Below, piece by piece: positions 1 through 6,105 of a stretch of DNA of 6,710 nt. Numbering within the stretch: position 1 is the stretch's first letter; the number at the start of each line of letters is the position of its first letter. The DNA is from Alphaproteobacteria bacterium. Lineage in GTDB: Bacteria; Pseudomonadota; Alphaproteobacteria; Rhizobiales; Devosiaceae. Under the pieces are notes generated by a model that was given only the letters and a program-made list of their open reading frames with translations, had not been told where the DNA came from and did no database searches. The stretch lies in assembly GCA_013152625.1 (NCBI GenBank), contig JAADFY010000078.1, positions 1 through 6,710 on the forward strand. The letters are read 5' to 3'. The translations under genes were made by a program, and so were the position numbers.

Positions 1-116
1 GTGCGGGTGGATTCTGTCACCGTATCCCCCAGCATCACGGCGCTGTCGAAAATGGAGATTTTCGCGTCCGATTCAGGCACCATCCGACCAGAAATATATA
101 CCTGTCGTTCACCCAT
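1..116 (-). CDS. Class IV aminotransferase (branched-chain/D-amino acid type), N-terminal fragment
   Basis: Only the first 38 codons lie in the window; the gene runs off the left edge. My own translation begins MGERQVYISGRMVPESDAKI and continues through ISIFDSAVMLGDTV to TESTRT. This matches the start of fold type IV PLP aminotransferases (IlvE and D-alanine aminotransferase family): a short strand with 'xxxxGxxVPxxxAxIS' followed by 'FDxxxxxGDxxxExxR'. The catalytic lysine and cofactor sites lie outside the window, so substrate cannot be judged. The start is the ATG at 116, with AGAAAG 8 nt upstream. An in-frame ATG at 122 is possible but only 2 nt from that element. The gene starts about 12 bp after the stop of the class III aminotransferase, so the two are surely cotranscribed. 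Branched-chain aminotransferase, D-amino acid transaminase and aminodeoxychorismate lyase relatives all remain possible. Family assignment is fairly sure, function is not. Confidence 0.75.
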   Translation of the reverse strand, partial: MGERQVYISGRMVPESDAKISIFDSAVMLGDTVTESTR

Positions 117-128
117 GGGCATTTCTTT

Positions 129-1448
129 CTAGTTTAGCCGGCTGAAGCCGCCATGACACACCGGTCCTTTAAGCAGCGTTGTAACATCGCGGCCTTGTTC
201 ACACTGTCTGATCAACGCAAAAACCGGCTCCAGGGCCTCAAAATAGGCGGCCACCACCTCCGGCGTGTGGGCGGCACTGACATAAACCGCGTTGGCGGCC
301 AGAAAGCCCTTTTCCAGCATGTGCTGGGTGATCAGGGTTTTGTACGCCAGATTATCCGGGCTGGCGAAGGCAAAACCGGTCAGGGATGGCAGGCCGCTGG
401 TGGTCAGCGCCAGATCGTATTTTTCGGCCAGTTCGTGCCATTGCCGGGTGATGGCGTCTCCGGTCTTGACGATCTCGTCGAACGGATTTTCCGCCTCCAT
501 GACATCGAGGGTGGCCAGCGCCGCCACCGGCCCGATCCGCTCGGTCCAGAACGTGCTGGAAATGAACGTGGATTGCGCCGCTTCCATTATCTCGCGCCGG
601 CCCAGTACCGCCGTTATCCCATAGCCATTGCCCAGCGCCTTGCCGAATACCGCCATGTCGGGTTCGACCCTGAAAACCTTGTGCAACCCGCCCAGGTTTT
701 GCCGAAAGCCCGACGTGCATTCATCAAAAATCAGAACCACCCCGTGCGCCGTGGCCAGCTCACGCACTTTTCGCAAAAATCCGTTTTCGGGTGGGTGGTT
801 GCGCATGACCTCCATCTTGATTACCGCGATGTCATGGGCCTCCACCAGCGCTTGCAGCCCTTCAAAATCATTGTAGCGGAACGGCAAAACACTGCCTGCC
901 AACTCCGGGGGCACCCCGGCCGGATCCAGCCCGGGCAGTAAATGCTCGTCCAGCCCAGAGCCATCGCCAAGATTGGTGGCCAGATACCAGTCGTGCCAGC
1001 CGTGATAGCCGCAAATGGCAACTTTGTTGCGCCCGGCTGCCGCCCGGGCAATGCGGATGGCAATGGCGTTGGCCTCGCCGCCGGTGCGGGCAAACCGCGC
1101 CATGTCAGCCCACGGATGCAGGCCGACCAGCCGCTCGGCCAGCGCCACTTCCTCCGGCGCGTTCAGGGTGGCCAGATTGCCGCTGCCGATGGAGTTGCGC
1201 ACTGCTTCATCGACCTTTGGATGGGCGTATCCGAGCACATTGGCGCCCACCCCCATGATCGACATGTCGATATATTCCACCCCGTCCAGATCCCATACTC
1301 GGCACCCCTTGGCGCGGCTGTAATAGGCCGGCCAGAGGTCGGGCAGGAACATTTCGGGCCGTTTGGACAACAACATGTTGCCCCCCGGAATGAGAGTTTT
1401 GGCCCGGCTCCAAAGGCGCTGGCCCTTGCCTATTTGGCCCTTATCCAT
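129..1448 (-). CDS. Class III PLP-dependent aminotransferase, glutamate-1-semialdehyde aminomutase-like
   Basis: A complete 439-residue fold type I PLP enzyme, a usual length for class III aminotransferases. Visible landmarks are an N-terminal 'LIPGG' (19-23), a phosphate-binding loop RTGGEAN (121-127), YHGWHDW (148-154) whose aromatic would stack on PLP, FDECTSGFR (241-249) with Asp242 for the pyridine nitrogen, and FGKALGNGY (268-276) with Lys270 as the Schiff-base lysine. STFWTER (298-304) follows, where Thr302 would touch the PLP phosphate of the partner subunit. The enzyme should therefore be active. It resembles glutamate-1-semialdehyde aminomutase, but its phosphate loop reads TGGEA rather than the usual SGTEA. 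As I recall, that form occurs in relatives encoded with surface-sugar genes. With nan genes upstream, a transamination on an amino sugar or nonulosonic acid derivative is a guess; heme synthesis is unlikely in this context. The ATG at 1448 is preceded by AAAGGGG 6 nt upstream. It starts 45 bp after nanK. Confidence 0.85.
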   Translation of the reverse strand: MDKGQIGKGQRLWSRAKTLIPGGNMLLSKRPEMFLPDLWPAYYSRAKGCRVWDLDGVEYIDMSIMGVGANVLGYAHPKVDEAVRNSIGSGNLATLNAPEEVALAERLVGLHPWADMARFARTGGEANAIAIRIARAAAGRNKVAICGYHGWHDWYLATNLGDGSGLDEHLLPGLDPAGVPPELAGSVLPFRYNDFEGLQALVEAHDIAVIKMEVMRNHPPENGFLRKVRELATAHGVVLIFDECTSGFRQNLGGLHKVFRVEPDMAVFGKALGNGYGITAVLGRREIMEAAQSTFISSTFWTERIGPVAALATLDVMEAENPFDEIVKTGDAITRQWHELAEKYDLALTTSGLPSLTGFAFASPDNLAYKTLITQHMLEKGFLAANAVYVSAAHTPEVVAAYFEALEPVFALIRQCEQGRDVTTLLKGPVCHGGFSRLN

Positions 1449-1454
1449 TTGCCA

Positions 1455-1461
1455 CCCCTTT
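1455..1461 (-). promoter_or_regulatory. Ribosome binding site of the class III aminotransferase
   Basis: AAAGGGG on the minus strand lies 6 nt before the ATG at 1448 and supports that start. It sits in the 45 bp gap after nanK, which shows no terminator. Confidence 0.5.
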
Positions 1462-1493
1462 GCCCATGCCGGCGGGCCAAGCGCTGATAAAAA

Positions 1494-2381
1494 TCATTCC
1501 CATAACGCACCGATAAACGTGCCGCGCACCCCCAGGCTGGCCGGTTTGACCGGGACGCGAAAAATTTCAGGTTCGGCCCGTAAATAGTGCGCAACCAGGT
1601 CCACATACCCTTTTGCCAGCCCGATACTGCCCCCGATGACGATCAATTCAGGGTCCAGTATCGCATTAAGGTTGGCGCAAAGTTCCGCCACCGCGCTGGC
1701 TGACAGGCCGACAAGATCGCTGGCCCATTTCTCGCCCGCCAGATGGGCCTCGTAAACGGTTTTGGCGTCGTGTGCGCCATGGCCCTTTTCCGCGGCCATC
1801 CGGGCAATGGCCTTGCCCGAGGCGATGCTTTCAATCGTGTGCAGCCGGCCCGACCCGCACCGGCCGCCTGCCAGACGTGAGGTGGTAAACCCCACGTGCC
1901 CCGCCAGCCCGCTATCCGACATGAGCGGTTTGCCATCAAGAATGAACCCGCCGCCAATGCCGGTGGACACGGTAATGAACCCCATGGTGTTACAGCCGCG
2001 CCCGGCCCCGGCCACCTGTTCGCCTATGGCGCCGGCGGTGGCGTCATTTAGAACCGTAACCTGGCGCCCGAACCGCCGGGACAGGATCGTGCTTAGCTCC
2101 ACGGCGCCAATGTTGGGCAGGGTTGTGGAATTAAGTGCCTGCCAGATACCGCTGGCGGTTACCCGCCCGGTGACAGCCACCCCGATCCGGTCGGTTTCGG
2201 TCACGCCCAACTGGTTGAGCAGTTCGCACATGGCGTTTATTTGTGTGTCGGTGTCGCCCCCCTGTTCGGTGCCGACCTGCACCTGCGACACCACTTCGCC
2301 GCGCAACAGGCGGGCCGCAGCGATTTTTGTGCCGCCAAAATCCACCGCCAGCCCGGTCGCCTGTTTTGCCCGGTCAGACAT
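1494..2381 (-). CDS. nanK: ROK-family sugar kinase, probable N-acetylmannosamine kinase
   Basis: Expected to phosphorylate ManNAc with ATP to ManNAc-6-phosphate, the step between NanA and NanE. The 295-residue ROK protein shows an N-terminal phosphate loop DFGGTK (14-19), the catalytic segment LNDATAGA (111-118) with Asp113 as base, a second glycine-rich loop STGIGGG (139-145), GLAGHVG (158-164) and IESIASG (183-189). The C-terminal lobe has IVIGGSIG (247-254). The zinc motif is degraded: where typical ROK kinases have CxCGxxGCxE, this one reads CGSGRLHTIE (175-184), so only His162 and Cys175 of the four usual ligands remain. I chose the ATG at 2381, which overlaps the nanE stop by 8 bp and has GGTGGG 7 nt upstream. 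The frame is open to a TTG at 2408, which would add nine residues unlike the family. Sugar specificity is inferred from the neighbours; a GlcNAc kinase or glucokinase cannot be excluded by sequence alone. Confidence 0.87.
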   Translation of the reverse strand: MSDRAKQATGLAVDFGGTKIAAARLLRGEVVSQVQVGTEQGGDTDTQINAMCELLNQLGVTETDRIGVAVTGRVTASGIWQALNSTTLPNIGAVELSTILSRRFGRQVTVLNDATAGAIGEQVAGAGRGCNTMGFITVSTGIGGGFILDGKPLMSDSGLAGHVGFTTSRLAGGRCGSGRLHTIESIASGKAIARMAAEKGHGAHDAKTVYEAHLAGEKWASDLVGLSASAVAELCANLNAILDPELIVIGGSIGLAKGYVDLVAHYLRAEPEIFRVPVKPASLGVRGTFIGALWE

Positions 2382-3057
2382 GCTCTTGCCCACCAATGGC
2401 TTTTGCAAACCAGCCGGTTACGATTTCAATCCGGGTAATGGCGCTGCCCACCGTCACGCAGTCTGCCCCCGCCGCCATGGCTTCCCGGGCCGCCTGTGGC
2501 GAATTTACCCGCCCCTCGGCCATGACGAACGTGCCAAGCCTTGCAAAGGCTGCAATCAGGCCCAGATCGGGCCCGGTATCGTCCGGGATAATCTCATAGA
2601 CATATCCTGAAAGCGTGGTGCCTAAAATATCGGCCCCTTCCAAAAGGGCCTGTTTGCCGTCCGCCAGCCGGGCACAATCGGCCATGGCCAGACAGCCCAA
2701 CCCCTTGATTTCGGCGACCAGTTCCCCTGTGGCAACCGGGCGGGTCCGTGCCGTGGCGTCATAGGCGATGACATTCGCCCCCGCCGCCGCCAGCTCTGCC
2801 ACATCCTCCAGCAACGGCGTGATCCGCACCCCGGTGTCGTTCAGGTCGCGCTTGAGTATGCCAATGATCGGCAAAGAGGTGACGGGGCGCACCGCCAGCA
2901 GGTTGGCAATGCCTTCGATGCGCAACCCTGCGGCGCCCCCGGCCTCTGCGGCACGGGCCATGGCGGCGGTGATGTCGGGCCGGTCCATGGGGCCATTATC
3001 CACCGGCTGGCACGAAACCACCAGTTTTGCGCGCAAATTGTCGATGAGATCGGCCAC
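2374..3057 (-). CDS. nanE: N-acetylmannosamine-6-phosphate 2-epimerase
   Basis: Converts ManNAc-6-phosphate to GlcNAc-6-phosphate (EC 5.1.3.9) in the cytoplasm, feeding the amino sugar into NagA/NagB. At 227 residues it has the family's usual length and a TIM-barrel motif order: LVVSCQPVDNGPMD (12-25) with Gln17, GLRIEG (44-49) with Arg46, IIGILKRD (64-71) with Lys69, YDATARTRP (99-107), MADCA (125-129) with Asp127, GTTLSGY (146-152), MAEGRVNSP (179-187) with Glu181, and VGSAITR (203-209) binding phosphate. The Lys/Glu pair proposed for C2 epimerisation is present. Translation starts at GTG 3057; AGGTGA lies only 3 nt upstream, a short spacing. The next in-frame candidate, TTG at codon 8, is less attractive. 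It follows nanA by 34 bp and overlaps nanK by 8 bp, so nanE and nanK are probably translationally coupled. Confidence 0.93.
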   Translation of the reverse strand: MADLIDNLRAKLVVSCQPVDNGPMDRPDITAAMARAAEAGGAAGLRIEGIANLLAVRPVTSLPIIGILKRDLNDTGVRITPLLEDVAELAAAGANVIAYDATARTRPVATGELVAEIKGLGCLAMADCARLADGKQALLEGADILGTTLSGYVYEIIPDDTGPDLGLIAAFARLGTFVMAEGRVNSPQAAREAMAAGADCVTVGSAITRIEIVTGWFAKAIGGQEHV

Positions 3058-3091
3058 GGGTCACCTTTGCAAAACGGAAAAAATCAGGCGT

Positions 3092-4021
3092 TCAGATCAG
3101 GTCGAGAAAAGCGACACCCTTCAGGTTTTTATCCTTTTTGAGTTGCCGGAAATCGGCCTTCAGTTTTTCTTCTTCTGCCGCGCCAAAAAAATTCTCGAAC
3201 GGTTTGCGGCAGTACCCGGCATCGGCCCCCTGCCAGGCCATGGCGCGCTTGATCACGGCGGTGGGACTGCGGGCAAGGGCGAAAAATATGATCGTGTTGG
3301 CGGTTTCCTGTAACCGCCTGGCCGTCTTCAGGTCGCCCTCGGCCATGGCCCGGTTCAAAGCAATGAACACTTCGGGCATCATGTTGTAAAACGAGCCGAT
3401 GAGCCCGTCGGCGCCAAAACCGAGGCCCGACATGGCCATTTCGTCCGCCCCCGAAAAAACAAGAAAATCAGCGCCGATTTCGTGTTTGATGCGCATGATT
3501 TCAGCATGGGTCGGGGCGGTGTATTTAATGCCCTTTACTCCGGATATGCCGGCAAGGCGTTCGATCTGGTCAAAGCCGAGCAGCCCCGCTAACGGCAGGT
3601 TGTAAACGATCATGGGCAGATCGGTGGCCCCGGTCAGATCATTGTAATAATCAAACACCTGATCGGGCGTAAATTTCCAGTAAAACGGTGGCACCGCTGA
3701 CAGGCCGTCAACGCCGCACCCTTGTGCATGTTCGGCCAGATCCACCGATAAATGCGTGCCGATCGCCCCCACATGGGCAATGACCGGAATACGCCCCGCC
3801 ACCTCGTCGGCCACCACCTCGACCACGCGCTTGCGCTCCTCATGGGACATCAAGAACGCCTCACCGGTGCTGCCGGTGGTGTAGAGTCCATCGATATTGC
3901 GGGCGATCAGAAAATTGATGCAGCTCCGCAATCGCGCCTCATCGAACCGTTCGGTTTCATCGAACGGGGTAATCAGCGCCGGCACGACACCGGCGAACTG
4001 CTTGAGATCGAACCTGGGCAT
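3092..4021 (-). CDS. nanA: N-acetylneuraminate lyase (sialic acid aldolase)
   Basis: Class I aldolase that splits N-acetylneuraminate into ManNAc and pyruvate through a Schiff base. The 309-residue protein is a DapA-superfamily TIM barrel. Several positions favour sialic acid lyase over dihydrodipicolinate synthase. The pyruvate carboxylate loop is GSTGE (50-54) rather than GTTGE. Tyr140 lies in VYNLPLAG, without the arginine that follows in the DapA YNxPGRT motif. The Schiff-base Lys166 is in IKYTAP, with Thr168 at the place of E. coli Thr167. GADE (191-194) followed by IGSFYN (208-213) matches the E. coli GYDE...IGSTYN segment, which holds the Asp, Glu and Ser that contact the sugar's glycerol tail. 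The E. coli Tyr190 position is Ala192 here. The ATG at 4021 has GGAG 6 nt upstream. The gene follows the oppF-type ATPase gene by 62 bp and precedes nanE by 34 bp. Another 2-keto sugar acid aldolase is possible but less likely beside nanE and nanK. Confidence 0.92.
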   Translation of the reverse strand: MPRFDLKQFAGVVPALITPFDETERFDEARLRSCINFLIARNIDGLYTTGSTGEAFLMSHEERKRVVEVVADEVAGRIPVIAHVGAIGTHLSVDLAEHAQGCGVDGLSAVPPFYWKFTPDQVFDYYNDLTGATDLPMIVYNLPLAGLLGFDQIERLAGISGVKGIKYTAPTHAEIMRIKHEIGADFLVFSGADEMAMSGLGFGADGLIGSFYNMMPEVFIALNRAMAEGDLKTARRLQETANTIIFFALARSPTAVIKRAMAWQGADAGYCRKPFENFFGAAEEEKLKADFRQLKKDKNLKGVAFLDLI

Positions 4022-4083
4022 TAAATTCTCCGTAGCGTTGCGATTGCCAAACCGATTACCGGGCCGGAATACCGACTGGCGGT
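4022..4083 (-). other. Longest intergenic gap, between the ABC ATPase gene and nanA
   Basis: This 62 bp spacer is the largest in the window and separates the transport half from the catabolic half. It contains a small imperfect hairpin (ATTCCG, loop GCC, CGG, bulged T, AAT) just after the ATPase stop, with no T-run, so it is not a convincing intrinsic terminator. I see no clear -35/-10 pair. A TTGGCA is present but the region at the right distance already overlaps the nanA ribosome binding site. It may be a plain spacer or a weak mRNA processing or internal control site. Confidence 0.35.
4028..4031 (-). promoter_or_regulatory. Ribosome binding site of nanA
   Basis: GGAG on the minus strand is 6 nt before the ATG at 4021 and fixes the nanA start. 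It is a good Shine-Dalgarno match, consistent with independent initiation after the 62 bp gap. Confidence 0.6.
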
Positions 4084-5097
4084 TCAGGTGGCTTCGGGCA
4101 GGTCAACAAGATGGCAGGACGCGAAATGGTCATGACCATTGATGGCATAGCGTTTCAGGGGGGGCACTTTTGTCTTGCAGATGTCCACGGCCTGCCGGCA
4201 CCGGGGATGGAACGGGCAACCGCTGGGCGGATCGACCGGGCTGGGCACGTCGCCCTCAAGCACGATGCGTTTGGTCTTTTTGTCCAGATCGGCCACCGGA
4301 ATGGCCGACAGCAGGGCCACGGTATAGGGGTGCAGCGTGTTGGCATAAAGCTCTTCGGACTGGCAAAGTTCGACGATCCGCCCCAGATACATCACCGCGA
4401 TCCGATCGCAGATATATTCGGTGACGCTTAAATCATGGGTAATAAAGACATAGGTGAGGTTCTTTTCCTTCTTCAGCTTCATCAGCAATTGCAGAACCTG
4501 GGCCTGGATCGACACATCAAGGGCGCTGACCGCTTCATCGCATACGATCAGTTCCGGCCCGATGCTCAATGCCCGGGCAATGCCGATCCGCTGGCGCTGG
4601 CCGCCGGAAAATTCATGGGGGTAGCGATCCATGTATTCCCGCCGCATGTTCACCGATTCCAGAAGATCGCCGATGATCTTGCGGCGCTCTTTTTTTGATT
4701 TGACCCCGTATTTTTTCAGCGGGTCCTGCAGGGAACCAAAAATCGTAAAAGCAGGGTTCAGCGACGAATGGGGATCCTGAAACACAATCTGAAGCCGCTT
4801 GCGGAACGGCACCATCTCTTCCATGTTCAGGGCGGTCAGGTTGGTCTCGTTATCCTTTGAAACATAGGTGATGTCGCCGGCGGTGGTTTCCACCAGCCGC
4901 AAAATGGATTTGCCCAGGGTGGTCTTGCCGCAACCGCTTTCCCCAACCAATCCCAGAACTTCGCCGCGAAGCACATCTATATCCACCCCGTCCACCGCTT
5001 TGACGTGGGCCACGGTGCGCTTGAAAATGCCCGCTTTGACCGGAAAGTAAGTTTTCACCCCCCGCAGTTTCAAAATAACGTCGCGTTCATCCCCCAT
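4084..5097 (-). CDS. Peptide/nickel-type ABC transporter ATPase, OppF/DppF type
   Basis: Second ATPase of the importer, pairing with the OppD-type protein on the cytoplasmic face to drive uptake. The 337-residue product has Walker A GESGCGKTT (52-60), Q-loop Gln107 in VFQDP, signature FSGGQRQR (163-170), Walker B LIVCDEA (183-189), a D-loop SALD and the switch His221. The C-terminal oligopeptide-transporter extension contains GCPFHPRC and four cysteines (294, 300, 307, 328), the pattern linked to an iron-sulfur cluster in some Dpp ATPases. I chose the ATG at 5097, which has AGGAG 10 nt upstream and gives an N-terminus typical of the family. The ATG at 5145 would add 16 residues unlike the family, although it has its own GAGGT. 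The gene overlaps the end of the oppD-type gene by 11 bp. Substrate is not readable from the ATPase; linkage to nanAEK suggests sialic acid or a sialylated or aminated compound. Confidence 0.93.
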   Translation of the reverse strand: MGDERDVILKLRGVKTYFPVKAGIFKRTVAHVKAVDGVDIDVLRGEVLGLVGESGCGKTTLGKSILRLVETTAGDITYVSKDNETNLTALNMEEMVPFRKRLQIVFQDPHSSLNPAFTIFGSLQDPLKKYGVKSKKERRKIIGDLLESVNMRREYMDRYPHEFSGGQRQRIGIARALSIGPELIVCDEAVSALDVSIQAQVLQLLMKLKKEKNLTYVFITHDLSVTEYICDRIAVMYLGRIVELCQSEELYANTLHPYTVALLSAIPVADLDKKTKRIVLEGDVPSPVDPPSGCPFHPRCRQAVDICKTKVPPLKRYAINGHDHFASCHLVDLPEAT

Positions 5098-6100
5098 CTG
5101 GCAAAAACTCCTGATACCGCCAGCACATGACCCGCCGGGTATCATCTATATTGACCTCATCGGGCATCACATCGCACGCCTCGACCCGGTGGGTGCACCG
5201 GGGGGCGAACTGACACCCTTTGGGTCGTTGATAGGGGTCCGGGGTGGACCCCGGAATGGGTTGAATGTCCTGGTCCTTGCCTTTACCGAGGACCGGGATC
5301 GAGCTGAGCAGGGCGCGGGTATAGGGATGGACGGGATGGCGCAGAACCTGATCCACGGTGCCCGCTTCAACGATGTTGCCCATGTACATGACGGCCACAT
5401 CATCGGCGAGTTCGGCCACCACGCCCATATCGTGGGTTATTAACATGATCGCCGTGTCATGCTCGGCTTTCAGCTTGTCCATGAGTTCGAAAATCTGGGC
5501 CTGAATAGTCACGTCCAGCGCCGTGGTCGGTTCGTCGGCAATCAGGATTTTGGGATTGCACGACATGGCCATGGCGATCATGGCCCGCTGGCGCATGCCG
5601 CCGGAATAGGCGTGGGGATAATCTTTGACACGCATCTCGGGCAGGGAAATCCCCATGTCCCGCAGCAACTCGATGGTGCGCTCGCGAATTTGCTTCCGGT
5701 TCAGGTCGGTATGGTATTTCAAACTTTCGCCGATCTGAAACCCGATGGTATAGACCGGGTTTAACGCGGTCATGGGGTCCTGGAAAATCATCGCGATCTC
5801 GGAGCCCCGGATCGCACGCATTTCTCTGCCGTTGCGTGGCAGTTTTTCAATTTCGATGGGGCCGTCATCGCTGTAATAGGTGATCGAGCCCTCTTCGATG
5901 CGCGACAGGGTCGGCAGCAGTTGCATGACCGTGGCCGCCGTCACCGATTTGCCGCACCCGCTTTCGCCGACGATGCACAAGGTCTTGCCCCGGTGGATTT
6001 CGAACGAAACGCCGTTGACCGCCTTGTTGCACCGGTTGTTGGTGTAAAAATAGGTTTTCAGGTCTTTAACGCTGAGCGCGACTTCGGGTTGCCCGGACAT
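5087..6100 (-). CDS. Peptide/nickel-type ABC transporter ATPase, OppD/DppD type
   Basis: First ATPase of the importer. The 337-residue product carries Walker A GESGCGKS (45-52), Q-loop Gln107 in IFQDP, signature YSGGMRQR (165-172), Walker B ILIADEP (185-191), TTALD and the switch His223. The C-terminal extension has GCQFAPRC and cysteines at 296, 302, 309 and 326, the same four-cysteine spacing class as its partner. YSGGMRQR with ADEPTTALDVT is typical of the OppD/DppD branch, while FSGGQRQR with CDEAVSALDVS marks the OppF/DppF branch, so the two are a complementary pair rather than a duplication. The ATG at 6100 is 5 nt after the permease stop and has AGGG 9 nt upstream. A TTG at 6109 overlapping that stop could add three residues. 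The substrate is unknown from this protein itself. Confidence 0.93.
   Translation of the reverse strand: MSGQPEVALSVKDLKTYFYTNNRCNKAVNGVSFEIHRGKTLCIVGESGCGKSVTAATVMQLLPTLSRIEEGSITYYSDDGPIEIEKLPRNGREMRAIRGSEIAMIFQDPMTALNPVYTIGFQIGESLKYHTDLNRKQIRERTIELLRDMGISLPEMRVKDYPHAYSGGMRQRAMIAMAMSCNPKILIADEPTTALDVTIQAQIFELMDKLKAEHDTAIMLITHDMGVVAELADDVAVMYMGNIVEAGTVDQVLRHPVHPYTRALLSSIPVLGKGKDQDIQPIPGSTPDPYQRPKGCQFAPRCTHRVEACDVMPDEVNIDDTRRVMCWRYQEFLPDGG
5108..5112 (-). promoter_or_regulatory. Ribosome binding site of the OppF-type ATPase gene
   Basis: AGGAG lies inside the end of the oppD-type gene, 10 nt before the ATG at 5097. It is the best Shine-Dalgarno match at this junction and decides between the two possible in-frame ATG starts (5097 and 5145). 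Confidence 0.55.
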
Positions 6101-6105
6101 GCTCT

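Noticed and set aside
153..941. 262-codon open frame on the plus strand
   Set aside because: It is antisense to the class III aminotransferase gene, whose PLP motifs are intact. The product is rich in Arg, Gln and His with no recognisable motif, typical of a shadow frame in GC-rich DNA.
942..1487. 181-codon plus-strand open frame following the previous one
   Set aside because: Also antisense to the same aminotransferase, with no family motif and no ribosome binding site that stands out.
1449..1493. TGAT-TTTT-ATCA palindrome and GCCC/GGGC pair after nanK
   Set aside because: Stems of four base pairs are too weak for a terminator, and the next gene follows at 45 bp in the same direction.
1762..2610. 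282-codon plus-strand open frame across nanK and nanE
   Set aside because: Antisense to two genes with full motif sets; it spans their junction and shows no domain pattern of its own.
3092..4021. Dihydrodipicolinate synthase (dapA) as the identity of the lyase
   Set aside because: GSTGE, lack of the arginine after YNLP, Thr168 and the GADE...IGSFYN segment fit sialic acid lyase better, as do the nanE and nanK neighbours.
4022..4083. Possible terminator or promoter before nanA
   Set aside because: The hairpin is short with a bulge and has no T-run, and the TTGGCA has no good -10 partner clear of the ribosome binding site.
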